Source of the DNA: Tetragonia tetragonoides
Taxonomy: Eukaryota > Streptophyta > Magnoliopsida > Caryophyllales > Aizoaceae
Assembly (NCBI GenBank): GCA_038025085.1
Contig: CM076142.1
Span: 6,794,501-6,858,500, forward strand
DNA: 64,000 nt
Direction of reading: 5' to 3'
Below the pieces are notes generated by a model, which did no database searches, had not been told where the DNA came from, and saw only the letters and a program-made list of their open reading frames with translations. This document shows, piece by piece, positions 1 through 13,596 of the stretch; the stretch's first letter is position 1; the number at the start of each line of letters is the position of its first letter. Both the position numbers and the translations under genes were made by a program.

Positions 1-170
1 ACAAATTAAAGTAATCATCAAACTCTAATTCTGAATTGCAAATTTCAAGCACAAAAAATAGCACAGAAACAAAACAATCTTGCGAATCCAGAACAAAATT
101 TAGAGGGCTAAAAAGATGAAATTAATTTCCATGAATTACACAAACCAGTAATTAAAGCAGAGGAATAACC

Positions 171-442
171 TAAGAAACTGAAGAATAGTTGCAGAAATGT
201 ACCAAGGCGATCGTCAATGGAGGTCTCAGAGCATGATAATTTCTGTTGGAAGTTGTGGTGAGAGAAAAAAACTCGTTTTGGCGCAAAAGAGATGACTGGA
301 TCAAAGCCGTGACAAAAATGAAAAAGATAAGAGCTGGAAAATAAATATTCGAAATCCCAAGGCTTTTATAGCCAGTGGGGAAATTGTAAATTAACAGTGA
401 TGATAGCTGATAAGAGAGAGAATGGATTGGCCACGTCACGTG
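171..442 (-). promoter_or_regulatory. Putative promoter and 5' leader of a leftward gene
   Basis: Read on the minus strand, this stretch has a G-box/ABRE core CACGTG at 437-442 and a TATA-like CTATAAAAG near 362-370. A pyrimidine-rich leader follows and could end at a donor (TTCTTAG|GTTATTCC) near 171-172. No convincing protein start lies inside the window, so the body of such a gene would lie to the left of base 1. The open frame through 170-439 does not resemble a known protein. Basis: motifs seen; the gene itself is inferred. Confidence 0.3.
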
Positions 443-1244
443 CTTGCCGACGTTTCCTTTTTATTTATGTTGATCAAAAGTTTGCCTAGCTAAGCCATGA
501 ATGTATTACATAATCAAAGGACTTCATAGGTAAGGTCAAGTCAATATATAGGAAGAAGTATAAGATATTTTTTTTGAATATTTCTAGTCTTGTAACTTGA
601 AATCAGATTTTGAGATATTCCTGTTAAAATATATTATTATGTTGTAACCAAAAAATATATATATATATGTATTATTATGTTGGTTTAAGGTTTATTAATT
701 AAGACATAGTACAGATTTTATATATCGAAAAAGGAAGAAAATTATTAAGTTATTTTGATTGAAGAACGTTACTTAAGGTAAAAGTCAATACACATAAATA
801 ATAAATTTCTTTGAAAATTTCTTGTAATTGGAAAATCGTTAGGACTTTCAATGAAATGTACTTGAATTATTATGAGAGTTATTTTTGAAATTTTCTTTTA
901 AATGTAGAGGTCCAATGTTAATTAGAAGAAGATTCTACCATATTTTAAATAATAAATAAAAGACTCAAATCCCATTTGTGATTTATTTTGGATCAACCAT
1001 TTGTAATGGTTTGAATACAATATACTCCGTTAGATTAGAGTATATGAAATGATAACATAAGAGTAGATTATGACAATGTCGGCATCCAATCTACTCTAAT
1101 CTAATGTGCTACTAGAAGGTTCGGACAATAAAATCATGCTAAGAAATTTAATAAGTCAAAGCATAAGACAAACCATGAACAAGTCGGTTGAGGGCAATCT
1201 ATAACAAGAAAGCAAAAGAAATTGATTTAATCAAAGGACATTTA
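443..1244. other. Gene-free AT-rich stretch
   Basis: No open frame, RNA gene or repeat that I can support. AT-rich intergenic sequence with an (AT)n run near 655-668. Confidence 0.5.
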
Positions 1245-1467
1245 GGCCCTGTTCTTTTCGTCATTTCTATGCTGCATTCCGTTCCGTTTCGCACCGTAAT
1301 TTCTGTTCCGTTCCGCACTGTAATTTTCGTTCCGTTCCGTACCGCACCGTAATTTCCGTTCTGTTCCGCACCACACTAGTTATATTTATTATTCCATTCC
1401 GTCTCGCGCTGCAATTTCCGTTCCGTTCCTCACCGACCTGCATCATTCCATTGACGAGAACAAGGCC
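1245..1467. mobile_element. Tourist/PIF-Harbinger-like MITE, TTA target duplication
   Basis: The 223-bp element begins GGCCCTGTTCTTTTCGTC and ends GACGAGAACAAGGCC, which are near-perfect inverted termini. TTA stands immediately outside both ends (1242-1244 and 1468-1470), the 3-bp duplication typical of PIF/Harbinger elements. The interior is made of degenerate CCGTTCCG-type repeats. A second copy in opposite orientation lies at 40403-40574. Confidence 0.8.
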
Positions 1468-4168
1468 TTAGTGAAAACTTTGGAAGAAAATTAAAAAAAA
1501 TGAAACTTGAGTAGCAAGCTTTTTTTTAAAACTAATTATTAAGTATTTTATTGCAATAAAATTTATTGACTTTTTTTTATTATGAGGACACCTCATGAAT
1601 GAGATATTACTTTATTAATTGGAGGTACTTATCAATTTTCATATAAGATGGTATTTTTTTTTTGCTCACAAGTATCACGACTCATATATAAGGTTGGCGC
1701 CGCCTCATACAAGTTTTTGTGCTTAAAAAATGTATGAACAATGTAGATCGTACATCTACCAGAAAAATCATTCCAACTTTACAATGATCATTTGTGAGCT
1801 CTTCGAGTTCTCCTTTTAATTTGGAGTGAGGTTCCCAGGACAAAAACAAATGCTAGAATGTATAATTGCATCGAAGCCTCTCACCCCAACCGATAACCAA
1901 AAGGTGCATAAGAGCTCTCCAAATTCATTTATTAACACAATCATTAGAAAAATAAAAATAAAAAAAGCATTTCTTAACATTCAACACCAATTCCTATCAC
2001 CTAGTTTTTCCTAAATAGGACCGGTCAATATTCGGTTTGACTATGTTATGAGCCGGTGGAACCCAAGTAAGCGTTGGTCTTGTTAAGTTCTTCGTTTGCA
2101 TGAAATATTTATGAATGCTACATTTTGCACCATATAAAATAAAATTAAATTAAATTAAATAAGAAAAAAATTAAAGAGATGAAGATTGGATAAGCATAAA
2201 AAAAATGTTGGATAGCCACTCTCCTTCATGTATGAAATCTAAAATAGATATGAAGGCCACGTATGTAGTTATATATTTCATCCAATAACCATTGAGATTT
2301 TGACAACAACGTAAGCTAAACAAATAAGCAATATCACCTATAAGGAATTTTAACGCGTTAAATGAAACTGGCGACTAATTTTCTGATTATCATTTACATC
2401 TTGTTTAAAAACTAACACCTGTTTATTGACTCAATTTTATGATGCGTCAATATAGCTGATCTTACCCACACAAGGTCTTGTATAAAACTGTTTGTGGTGA
2501 GATATTTTTTTATTCAAAACGTGATATTTTTTGACTACTCTTTAGTTTAAAAACACTAGTTTAAAAATATTTTTTTATTACTGTCTCATGCCGTGACCGT
2601 CATATGATTTTTTTGCGTTCTAGGAAAAGATATTGCCCATACAAAAAGGTTAAGGATTGAAAGGATGAGAACCTTGTAGGGGAAAGAGAAGAAAGGGCCA
2701 TTAAATCTTTTGTGAAACATGAAAGGGTCAAAACCGGATTGAAATTTTGTTTGTATTAATAGAATGTTGATGGTTTGTCAAGTTAAACTTGAATATCCAA
2801 TACAATTTACTCTTTAAGGTCGTGCGAGAATCCCTTCATTTTTAGCGATTTTAATTGTTCTAAATAATTCCAAGTTTAGCGATTTCCTTCCTTCTCATTA
2901 AAAAAAAAACACAAAAAACTCATGAAGGGTTAGTCACAATCACAATCATAGAAATAGCAATACTCACAAAACGGACTGTATTACTATTTCAAAATTCTGC
3001 CTGTATATATAACATGAGTACATGACTGCTCATTGATAGGGGATGAGCTATTGAACAGCTCCTGTAGGCTCATCCTCCACCTCGCTAATCTCGATACAAT
3101 TCAAATCATGATAAATAAACTCCATAAACATACATTAAAATAAATACAAAAAAAAAAAAAACATGTAACATGATTTCTGTTCATCAAAGTCCAGGTACCA
3201 CTTACTCAAATGCTCCACTATTAGGATTAGTATTGAAAAAAATCACATCTCAGCTCAGCAGAACGTCCCAAACATGTTTTTCTTTCCTTTGTCCCTTCTT
3301 TTTTTCTTTTTTCTTTTTTCTTTTGGGGAGGGGAAGGAGGATTCTGACCAAGCAGAAACCAATCTCGCTCCTTGCACGAAAAGCTGAAGAAACAGTACGT
3401 TCACTGTCAGCAAGTTTGTGCATTTTGATGGAGCCAAGAAAATAGCAAAACAGTAAGTTCTCTGTCCATAAAGAAGTCGTGGCACAATACCAATGATTAG
3501 CGACAGCCGGAAAATGATTTCTCCAGACAGGTAGCAGTTCTGTATCAGCTGTGATCGACTGTCGGAACCTTCTGCCTGTCATACTTCAAATCCTCCCCCA
3601 ACAAGTTAATGAAGAGACACAGAATACCAGGCAAATGCCACAGATGCCACACAAGTTAGCTGTTCAAGGTACACAGGTTAACAAACAAAATTGATACTAC
3701 TACTTCAATATCATCATATATACGAGTGTATCAGAAAAGAGCATAAACATATTCAACGGCCCATAGGGGGAGAGGGGATGGGGAGGGGAAATCACACAAC
3801 TGATGAGACATATGTACTTTCTATAGAATCAAATTGGGAACAGAACCTAGAATAACAAAATGGAGCTGCAACTAGCAGAAATCATCTCAATATGATATTT
3901 ACAGGAATGACAACAGCAGAAGTTTAATTTATACCCTCAATATCTTGAGCCCACCGTCAAGGCAAGATCTCCAGAAAAAAGAATTAGCTGAATTAGCAGT
4001 CAATATATACTCTCGATAGTCAACTCTGTTTGGACTTCAAAAATTATGTACGAAGCTCTTCTTTCTCGTTCAACTTCCGAAATTTATTTGGTTTAGAACC
4101 CACATCCTTCGGAGGGGTTGATGCAAAAATGCAAGAGATCATCAATGTTTGAATTTTTGGTGACGACT
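1468..4168. other. Intergenic region, including the probable 3' UTR of the SAC gene
   Basis: The right part, from about 3.2 kb to 4168, lies directly 3' of the SAC-like stop codon on the minus strand and probably holds its 3' UTR, although the polyadenylation point is not clear. A pyrimidine/poly-T tract lies at about 3270-3325. The short frames here (for example 1826-2014 and 3250-3582) resemble no protein I know. No other gene is supported. Confidence 0.4.
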
Positions 4169-7100
4169 TTAAGCTACAATTGCTCCATACTCGACCCATT
4201 GCACAAAGCTTTCCGCAAACTCAGCAGGAATCGATCCAGTTCGTGCCCCTCCCTGAAGAGTTTGAAGAACAATCAGTTTGTCAGATTCAACGTGCTTAAA
4301 AGGAAGGGGGTGGGGGAATAAAAAATTATTGCACTGCAAACTGGTGTTCGCAGTGTCAGGTCGTCTGCACTCTGCAGGCATATCATTAACCAAAGCTTAA
4401 AACAAAATGTTTGTGATAAAAGGTTAAAGGCTAATGAGGATTCTCACACGTTTATGGTTTAGGTATTACACGTCCATATATTTGTAAGCATATACGAAGT
4501 AGATAAAACTTGACACAGCATAGAGATATATGTTAGCGTGATAAAGGGGGCACTGTGCCATGTGAATACTCACTAATGAACAGCATTAGTTTTTTTGCTT
4601 GTCCTAAAACAGAAAATATCCATTGGTGATTCGGAGTCAGGGCACTTGTGAAAAGCAGTTCTAATTAAAAAAGGTGACTATGAAGTCCATGATATACAAT
4701 GGATGATGAATATTCATTTGCTAATTGACTAAACACATTCAACAGACAATAAGCCTAGCCAAATAGCTTGAGAGAAGACTGACCTCCATCGTAATTTCAT
4801 TCACGTAACTACCGTACAAGGAACCACCAGTAGGAGAATTTAGAAGTGAAGATCTGTATGCACATCAAAATTAAGAGTGAGTTGTATTGCATCTTAGAGC
4901 AATTATGTGGCAGATTGTCACCTTTCCCTTAGTTTGGGGAAAAATATTGCTCATACTATGGAATATTCCCACAAAATATACATTTCGCTTATGCAGCTTG
5001 ATTTCCATATTCAAACCAGGGACATCCACTCAAATGTAGAGCGAGTTAAACGAAAAGAGAATTCTGGTGAGCTTATAATAGGTGTTCATTTGTAATGGGA
5101 GTGCTTTGCTAATCTTGCATATTCTACTATGTAAACTGATTTCTAATTATCAAGAAGAAAAAAAAGAGAATTCTGGTGAAGCAACAGCTCCACAGCCTCC
5201 ACCTATAACGCTGATTTTGAAGCTTTATATCCGTGAAAGGAAAGTGAAGGATTTACCTATCATATGTTTCCTCCTCACATGAGTTTGCTGATGAAGATAT
5301 CCAGTCTAGATCAAGAATATCTGTGCAGTCAAATTCTTCTCCGTGTTCGTTTTGACAACTACATTCACCACTTGGATATTCGGCCTCTGGCATATCAGTG
5401 AAAAGCTGCCTGGCGGACATGGATGGAGTGAACCTAGAAATAAAGGCCAGCAAAAACAGGAAGTATCTTAGGAAACATATCAGAGAGCTAAGCTTATGAT
5501 ATTAAACCTAATACTTCCATTTACGTCAAGTCTGCCTAATCGCAATTAAACATTCGAGATCATAGAGGAAAGGAGCTATATGGCAATCTAAGTTATCATC
5601 GTGCTTTGGCATATTTCAAAATATAATATATTTACCATGTTAGGAATATGATTTGTAGCGTCTGTAAAGATATCTAACTAATTTACAAAATGGCTATAGT
5701 AATGTTCAGAGGTTTGCCAAGGAACTTTCAGGATACAGATGCAGGAAAGAGACGTAAAGCTTACCTGGAACAAGATATATTAGTTTCACAAGTTGAAATC
5801 TCAGGCGTCGAGTCAGATAAACCTGTCTTGTCTCCTTTTATGTCAGGAAAAGCACGGTGACAGTTACTGCTATCTGCTGGTGTTGTAGGTGAACTACTCT
5901 CATAAATAACCCCATCTGACAGAGACCTCTTCAAAAAAGACCTAGAAGGAATAAAAAAAACATGGCTTGTGTAAGTATTAGCAAGTAATATTGCTGATTT
6001 CTTTTATTCCATAAAACTATACAATGAACTTAGACTTCAAACCATCTTGGCTTTTCTTTATTGATTTAGCATAGTCGTCAGCAATGTGACTCGAATATGT
6101 ACACCACCCCAAAGCACTTGCATTGCGTCAGACCCTTGGGCCCAGAACAATGACACTTGGATATTTCACATGCAAAAACAGCTATGGAACTCCATAAGAA
6201 TACCCAGGATGAGCCCTTTCACTCACAGTCATATCTAATCCTTTGTATCCTCAGCCAAGTTAGTAGGTCATGACCGTGAGGGGTAAATACTAGACATATA
6301 TATAAGAGACCATGAATGTAAAGTACAACCCCTTGTTAAGTAACAAATTAAAACAAAAAATTAGACAACCCATAATGCAGTGACTGCTTATATTTATTTA
6401 CTTTCAGAGTCAAGCAGGTCCTAATTTTTTGTTGAAAAATGAATCTTGTGCGTAGCTACACTGTCGAAAACATTTTTGCAATAGTATCATCCTTGAGTCA
6501 CATAGACGACATTGCAGCACTTCTTGCTTGGAAGGTAATGAAAGTGTACGTCATGCACAATTAGGATGAAGAATCCTGACTCGAGATCTTGTACAAGACT
6601 ACTGTATCTCCACATCTATATCAGAATGGACAATCAACATACCTGGAAATATCATCTGACAACGATGAGGTAAGCCTTCCAACATTATAGTGCTGATCTG
6701 AATCAAGTTCCCACAGAGCCGGTTTACCCACTTCTGGCTGAAAGTGCCCCAGGAACCTGTCAAATACCAGCATATACATGGACAAATTTGTTAATCTTCC
6801 AACATCGAATTGGATGTAGAATTCGAAGATAAAAAATGTGAAACTTGATATCATTATTCTCCTCCAGGAGAAAGCACTCTCAAAAGTACTATTGAACTTA
6901 AAAAGAAGAAAAGTTAGCAAAGCATCAGGAAAATTTCAAATGATCAGACAAGACTTGTGACTGAGAAATAGGGCTGGCCACGAGCCGAACCAAGCCGAAC
7001 ACCAGAAGAGCTCGGCTCGGCTCGATTTAAAAATTTTAGGCTCGAGTTTGGGTTCGAGTTCGACTCGAACTCCAAATTTAAGCTCGAGCTCGGCTCGAAT

Positions 7101-10100
7101 GCTAAATTCAAAGCTCGAGCTCGAGTTCGAGTTCGTACACATTAACATAATAGAACCCTCCTCTAATATTATTTTCAAGAATTTAGAGTTTTTCCATGAC
7201 CTTTGTTGTTCTGCTACTCTATTATTATTATAATATTAGAAGTTACGACACAATTTAGAACTGTATGTATGTATCTTATGTTTTTTTAAGGCTCGCGAGC
7301 CCCACGAGCCGAATAATGTCAAGCTCGAGCTCGGCTCGTTAAAAGTTCGAGCCTTAAAATCGAGTTCGAGTTCGAGTTCGGCTCGTTTAGAATCAAACCG
7401 AGTTCGAGCCGAGCTTTATTCGAACCGATCCCGAACTGTTCGCGAGCTGTTTGGCTTGTGGCCAGCCCTACTGAGAAAGAACATGCTAATAGCGGTCAAC
7501 TCACAAGTTAATGGCATCTTGCTTCTCAGGATCCATGTATGCATTGCTTAAGTAACGTTGTAGAGTCCTGAGAAATTCCTGGGACTGCGTTATTGTTTTC
7601 GAGTGACCTTTTCGCTCTGAAAATATCTGTTAGCATCATCAACACAGCATAAACAGTAAGTAGAGGGAGAGTGAAATAGAGAACAGTTTAAAGGACGCAA
7701 AGAAAAGAGAAGACGAAAGAAACAAGACGGATAATCCTCAAAAATAGCAAGGCCCCGTTTGGCAAAGAGCTTTTTGGGCACAAAATTAGCTGTTTGGATA
7801 GAATTAGCTGCTTGACAGGGTCAAAAGGCTAATTTTAGTGTTTGGTAAAGAAACTTATGAATTAGTCTTTTGGACCCAAAAAGCTAATTTTCAAAAGGCT
7901 CAAGAAAGGAGTCTTTTGAAGTTGGCTGGTTGGAATTTACCAATCAAATGACCACTTCTTTTCTTTTCTTTTTTTATTTTTTTGAAAAAAAAATCAAATG
8001 ACCACTTGGTACAATACTTGTGTGTAATTACAATAATTGTCATCCTCTTGTTTTTACCTCTATAAACCCTTATCCTCGTGGCTAAATTGTAATAAATTAT
8101 ACTCCCTCCGTCCCTCTCTTATCTTCTCATTTGACTTTTTGAGTCAAACTTTATAAATATTGACCATTGATTTGTGAAAAATATATAAAGAATTGTAAGA
8201 TCAAAATACATTTCTTAGATTCATTAGAGATTATATTTTCACAATATCAATTTTTTTAATATAATTATATCTATATAATTAAAGTTATTAATTGTCAAAG
8301 TTCCATCTTGGAGACTGTGCAAAGTTAAGTGAGAAGATAAGAGAGGGACGGCGGGAGTACTTAGTTTTGCCTTAACTTTAGTTATGTATTTGAACACCAT
8401 CCTTTTTGTTTGCCATCAGTTACTATTAATAGTATAATTGTATCTTTAAACAATTGACAACAACATTGATAACATTTATACCAATGTGTTAACACCGTCA
8501 AGTCAACATTGCAAATCTTTTATATTCATAGTTCAAATAGTTTTTTTGGTAATACACACAAATAACATTTTATATGATATCTTATCAAAATATCAAAAAA
8601 TCTAAATACTAGATTTCATTGAACTTATTTATTCAAATTTAGCATCTTCTAATAAAATTATTTCAAATCTTATTTTACATATTCAAATAGCTAACAGCTC
8701 ATTCATCCGGCCAAACATTTCTGCATAAACAGCTAAGACAAACAACTGGTCAAAACAGTTTATAAAAACGGCTAACAGCTAATGCAATCGGCTAACAACT
8801 AATTTCCAAACAGGGCTCAAATAGAAAATCGTAGTAGGTAATCAGATTCAAGATGATAGAGAACTCTTTCTTTCCACAAAAATAGTAAAGTATATCAAAA
8901 TTAGATATTGCAGTCAATCTACTTTGTTTTTCTTTTCCCAGATAAAGACTGAAGTCGATCTACTTTGTCTTCATAGCTAATAACATCAACTTGAAGGTCA
9001 TTTTTAAAAAGGGAATCAACACAAAGGAGCATCGAAAAGAATACATTTATCCCCCTTCTGCTGCATAAAAGCGTTTAGCTACAATGAGCAAGGTCAACAC
9101 ACATCACTCAGAAAATCAAACAGCATTGTTGTGTCTGAAACCCGTGACTAAGATGCTGTCCTAAAACAGGTAATTCAATTGTTTCTGGCAGGCCAATACA
9201 CAAAACATGGACATACTCTTAATATCACAAAATCAAAATATTAGAATAAAAAAAATACCTTATTATGTGCTGCAGACCCACCGTATTGCAATGCAAGTGT
9301 ATCACCCATGGCTTCATAAAGGCCCATTAACTTATAAGCCAAAGGATCATCAAGACCAATATTAGGGGTCGGATTAACTCCGATGGCATGTAATTGATGT
9401 CCTAAGGCCACCAATCCAAATGCATACTGAGCCACATTTGTACGATCCAAACAATCTATGCAATTAGTCCTCAAGACGCCACTTTGGAGCCTCAAAATCT
9501 TCAGATCAGAAAATTCACTATTGTTTACATCCTCAACTTCTGTGGTGACATAGGACAAGCTAGATGACAACTTGGAATTCATAAATGGAGGTACTTGGCA
9601 ATGAAAGAATCCAGTTTGATCCAACGCGTTTCCAGCCACTTTGTTCAGTAGCATCAATACTTTGGCACCTTTACTGAAATAAGATGTATTCTCACTCATA
9701 TGAGTCACTTATTGTCATTGCAGGTAACATGCAATAGTAATTGCTTTAGCTATGAGAAGAACAGAAAAGGAATGGAACCAGACAGCTTACATGCGGAAAA
9801 TTCTTGTGAGATCCACAGTTCGGAACTTCAAGCGACTCCCCTTTCCCAAACTTCTATTTATGGAAGCAACAGCCTTCACAAATTCTGTATGGAGAACGGA
9901 TTCACGAGGTTTCTTCTCTTTTGTCTGCAATAATTTAAAACATTACTTCTATTGCTGCATATCAAATGTTAAACTGGGCACACATAGAATACCGTCAATT
10001 AAACATAAACAAATGTGTACCTTAATCAAATTCAATATAAATATTGGATTTCCATATCTATATACAAGGTTTTGAAAATGTTGCTTCGTTGCCTCATAGT

Positions 10101-13100
10101 TGTGGTCCTCCTTTGACACTGTTGACAAAAATTGTATTAGCTATAGCATCATAAAAAGCAGATATGAAAAGTAGCAAGTCTTCAACGTACATTGTATTTC
10201 AGGCTTAATATTTAGTCGTGAAGTCTCCTGAGACCAGAAAAGGGGAATTGAGCCCCTGATTTGCACTACAGAGCTGACTTCCGACACACATCCACCAGAA
10301 ATCTCTTCAAAGACAATCTGCTCAGTCTCCACATCATTAGCTGCGCGACCCTTATCATTAATACCTCGTTTTAAGTACCTGACATCAGAAAGTTGGCGAG
10401 GGAAGCAAGGAGTCAACACTCTCCAAGCATTAGAATGAGGGGTTCAATAAACAGAATAACAAGGATTTTGGAGGAGATCATGTACATGGCTTATCCATGG
10501 CTCTAGCAGAAAGTAAAACATGGCAGAGAAAATGAAGATCTAAGTTTATAAGAGCTTTAACTCTAAAATTTAACCAAAAATACCCTTTGAAAATTTAAAG
10601 TCCGGTCAGGTTTTGAACATAAGCTACCTGGTTCCAGCATAATGGCGTGATCTTCTGGCAATAAGAGTCACATTTAAAGTCCGGTCAGCCTTTGAAATTT
10701 TGACCTGAAAATACGGAGCCGCAAAATTTAGTACCATCTGAAATCAAAATAATCCAATTTCACAGAGGCATTTTTTGGCGAAACAAGCCTAATGATAGCA
10801 CAGTGCACAACCCACATATCACTTATCTCGCATATTACTCAATTGGCAGAACTCAATTACATTCTTTCAACAAATGAAAAAAGAAACCGCGAAAGAAGTG
10901 TTTCCTAAGCAACCTAATACTGCCTAACACTAGAGCAAGGAATAAACATGATCACTTTAAGACGATAAGTACAAAAGAAGAAAAGAGCAAGAAATATAAT
11001 GCCTACTGCTTCAACAACCTAGTAAAACGAATATACACCTGAAAAAAGAGGAAAATGAATTCTTTAGTACAAGAGGTTTATTTCTAAGAACGGAGCCAAA
11101 GCAGAGTCAACAATAACTACACATTAAACGAAAACTTTCCAAGATAAACAATTCGAAAAAATACTTCTTAGCTATAATACCTGTTTGAAGAAGCCATGTA
11201 CCAATGCAACTGTCCAAATGGTATTCCCCAAATGAGTTCGAATTCCCCGCGTTAGAAATGCATTCCAGACAAAGGTTGTTTCATATGGGACAAATTTTGT
11301 CTTGTCATCACATAAATTCTTTTGCAGACTATGCATGATACGGTAGGAGTAGCTGAAAAAGAAGTCCTTTGTGATGTCCACAGCGCATAGGAGCTTCTTG
11401 TATCTAATAAGTTCATCAAGAAAGAAAATGCAAAGCAGATGAATATTTATAAAGCAACAAGAACACCAGCAGTAGGTAAACGAATAAAAAACACAAAATA
11501 TGAATGAGAAATATAAATATCACCAATGACATAAATGCGAAAAGAAAATGTAAATGAAAATAGAAGAGAGAAAAAAATATTTAATTTCTCCCCCGGACCC
11601 TGCTGATACCTTGTCTCATTCAACAAGTTATCCTAACATCAAATTACAAATGAAGTTTGCCCCTCAGTATTTGCAAGAATAAACTCGCAAATATTCTGAG
11701 GAAGGACGCGAAAACATCACCCTCAAGCGTATGTAATCATAAATGTAAACTGATTATAATGAGATTTCCATACAGAGAGCTTATACTATAACTTAGGAAG
11801 TAACTTCAAAACTTAAACGACAACCCACTCCACAGACTAATCCTTAACTATAACCATATAGAGCATAGAGAGAATTTGTACCTCCATAAAAAGGCAGAAC
11901 TTTTAAATATATATGGACCAATATATTCCACAAGACTAAAAATAGAAAACGCCAAGAGAAAAAAACACTATTATTATATGTCTCTGAATGCTAATTAAAT
12001 CTCTTACAAATACGAGGTACATTTTACATTTACATGCAGAATGAACAAAAGACCTGTTTTCATTCTTAGATTTATCCTTAATGGTCCGCGCAGCAGAATG
12101 AGGAATTGGTATCATTTTGCTCTTGGAAACTGCATATATTGCATGACCGCAAATCATCCCTACTTTCTTCCTCTCCGTTATAAGAAGCATATAATACGGT
12201 CCCAAAAATTTAATGAAACCTGAATATAAGAGACAAGAAAGTATATATTTTAGTCACTAATTTCTTGAAACAAGATCTTCCTAAACACAAGGCAATACGT
12301 TTACTCACCCACAATTCCATAACAATTAGAGACAATTTTAAGTCCACCTGTAAACTTATTTCCTTCATGTATCCGTCTTAGTAACGCACAACACTCGGGA
12401 TAAGAGTATACCGTTGGGTCTTCGAAAATAACTAGGTCAAAAGGCTCTGACCTATCAATCTTCAACACTCTCCAAAACTTTTTAGTTTTGTCTCTTCCAA
12501 CCATATAGAAGTTCTGCTCAATAAAACATAAACAAACAAAGATTGTGAAATTATGCATGAAAATTTCAAAGTTAAGAGTAACATTGATGTGGAATGACAC
12601 TATAAAATATCAGAAAAATAAAGGAACTTTAGTGAAATTTGACAATATTAGGAATTTAGGACCATTGCCATCAAATTAAAGCTAAGTTATTGCGCTCTTA
12701 CATGTTATGGATGTGCATGGATTTCACATTTCCAGGTTAGGTTGGACCGGCAGAGTTTCAATCATCACAAGCATGAATCAGAAGCAAATAACGACAACAA
12801 GATCTAGAGCAAAAAGACCTCTCTAGAGCAAGGATGATTAACAACTGTGTTGAAAGGTAAGAGGGCATGTCTAAAAGATCCCTTTGCCACATGTTTCGGA
12901 ATATAATGCCTAAGGCCGCTAAACAAACCCTAGTCCACTAGGTGCCACCTAACAGCATAGCCATCTAGCATCGATGGTGAAAATTGTCCAAATTTCACAC
13001 TAAAGTCAAACTACCTAAGCAACAACCCACAGGATGGTTGGCAACCAATACAACAAAATGAATCCCATCATCTTCACAATTAAACCCTAAACACCTGCAA

Positions 13101-13596
13101 ATTCAATACTTTACTGCACCACATGAAACCGACTTCTAGCTAATCATAACCAATCTTGAGCATTAATTGACAGATATTCAGCAAAAAAAAAAAATCAAAA
13201 AATATGACGAGCAGAAATCAGAATTTCCCAATCAATCGATTACCAAGAATCAACTCAATGCATACCAATTAGTATTTCCACCTCAATTAAACAAGCAAAA
13301 TCACAATTGAAGCATAACTACATCATTTGACCACTATACATTTATGAAACATATGACAACCAAATTAACCACAGGATCAAATTAATCATCAATCAAACAA
13401 TTAGAAGATAGAGAAAATAACACAAAAAAAAGGTCAACAGGTATACCGAAGATGTCTCATAGAGCTTGAATTTGGTGAGATGATAAGGAGGAGATTGATC
13501 TTCTTCTCCAGCTTCATTTTCTTCAAAAGTGATCAACTCCTGGTTTTGAAACTTCTTATCTCCCTCATCAAAGCTGCTCTCGCTATCCAACCCCAT
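4169..13596 (-). CDS. SAC-domain phosphoinositide phosphatase (plant SAC1-SAC5 type), 15 exons, 799 aa
   Basis: The product should remove phosphate from phosphoinositides; Arabidopsis SAC1-SAC5 act on PtdIns(3,5)P2, and SAC2-SAC5 sit at the tonoplast. Exons on the minus strand: 13447-13596, 12309-12513, 12054-12219, 11181-11403, 10628-10704, 10191-10378, 10021-10118, 9791-9924, 9259-9673, 7505-7626, 6643-6756, 5765-5941, 5257-5433, 4784-4853, 4169-4252. All introns are GT..AG, all phases agree, and the sum is exactly 2400 nt. The N terminus begins MGLDSESSFDEGD. The CX5R(T) catalytic motif RTNCIDCLDRTN puts the nucleophile at about Cys485 and Arg491. The family motif KPALWELDSD follows the catalytic domain. 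A Ser-rich acidic region leads to the C terminus, which ends VEYGAIVA. No transmembrane segment is evident. The length matches SAC2-SAC5 (about 780-820 aa). Two introns carry transposons, but the coding sequence looks intact. Which of SAC1-SAC5 is the orthologue cannot be settled here. Confidence 0.93.
6969..7470. mobile_element. Non-autonomous hAT element in a SAC-gene intron
   Basis: The 502-bp element has termini TAGGGCTGGCCACGAGCC and, at the other end read inward, TAGGGCTGGCCACAAGCC. It is flanked by a perfect 8-bp duplication CTGAGAAA (6961-6968 and 7471-7478), diagnostic of hAT transposition. The interior is dominated by GCTCGAGTTCGAG-type short repeats, some of which could form hairpins. 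It lies in the intron between exons 10 and 11 of the SAC-like gene. Confidence 0.9.
7751..8817. mobile_element. TIR element of about 1.07 kb in a SAC-gene intron
   Basis: The left end GGCCCCGTTTGGCAAAGAGC is matched in inverted form by the right end ...CCAAACAGGGCT. CAA flanks both ends. The subterminal regions carry repeats of GCTAACAGCTAAT type, also seen in the elements at 55314 and 62733. No transposase frame is visible, so it is non-autonomous. The superfamily is uncertain (PIF-like or hAT-like). It sits in the 1.6-kb intron between exons 9 and 10 and itself contains a Stowaway element. Confidence 0.65.
8102..8357. mobile_element. Stowaway MITE nested in a TIR element
   Basis: The 256-bp element has CTCCCTCCGTCCCTCTC at the left and, inverted, CTCCCGCCGTCCCTCTC at the right. 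The inverted repeats run 28 bp with one mismatch. TA flanks both sides (8100-8101 and 8358-8359), as expected for Tc1/mariner-derived Stowaway elements. It lies inside the 7751-8817 element, so it inserted later. Confidence 0.92.

Noticed and set aside
170..439. 89-codon frame on the minus strand
   Set aside because: Composition and position fit a promoter/leader rather than a protein; a TATA-like site and G-box lie inside it and no family is recognised.
3250..3582. Frames of 76-110 codons in the region 3' of the SAC gene
   Set aside because: They run through a poly-pyrimidine tract (KKKKEKKK translations) and lie in the probable 3' UTR; no homology recognised.
9700..10075. Plus-strand frames across SAC exons 7-9
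   Set aside because: Shadows of the minus-strand coding exons, which fit family motifs and splice phases.
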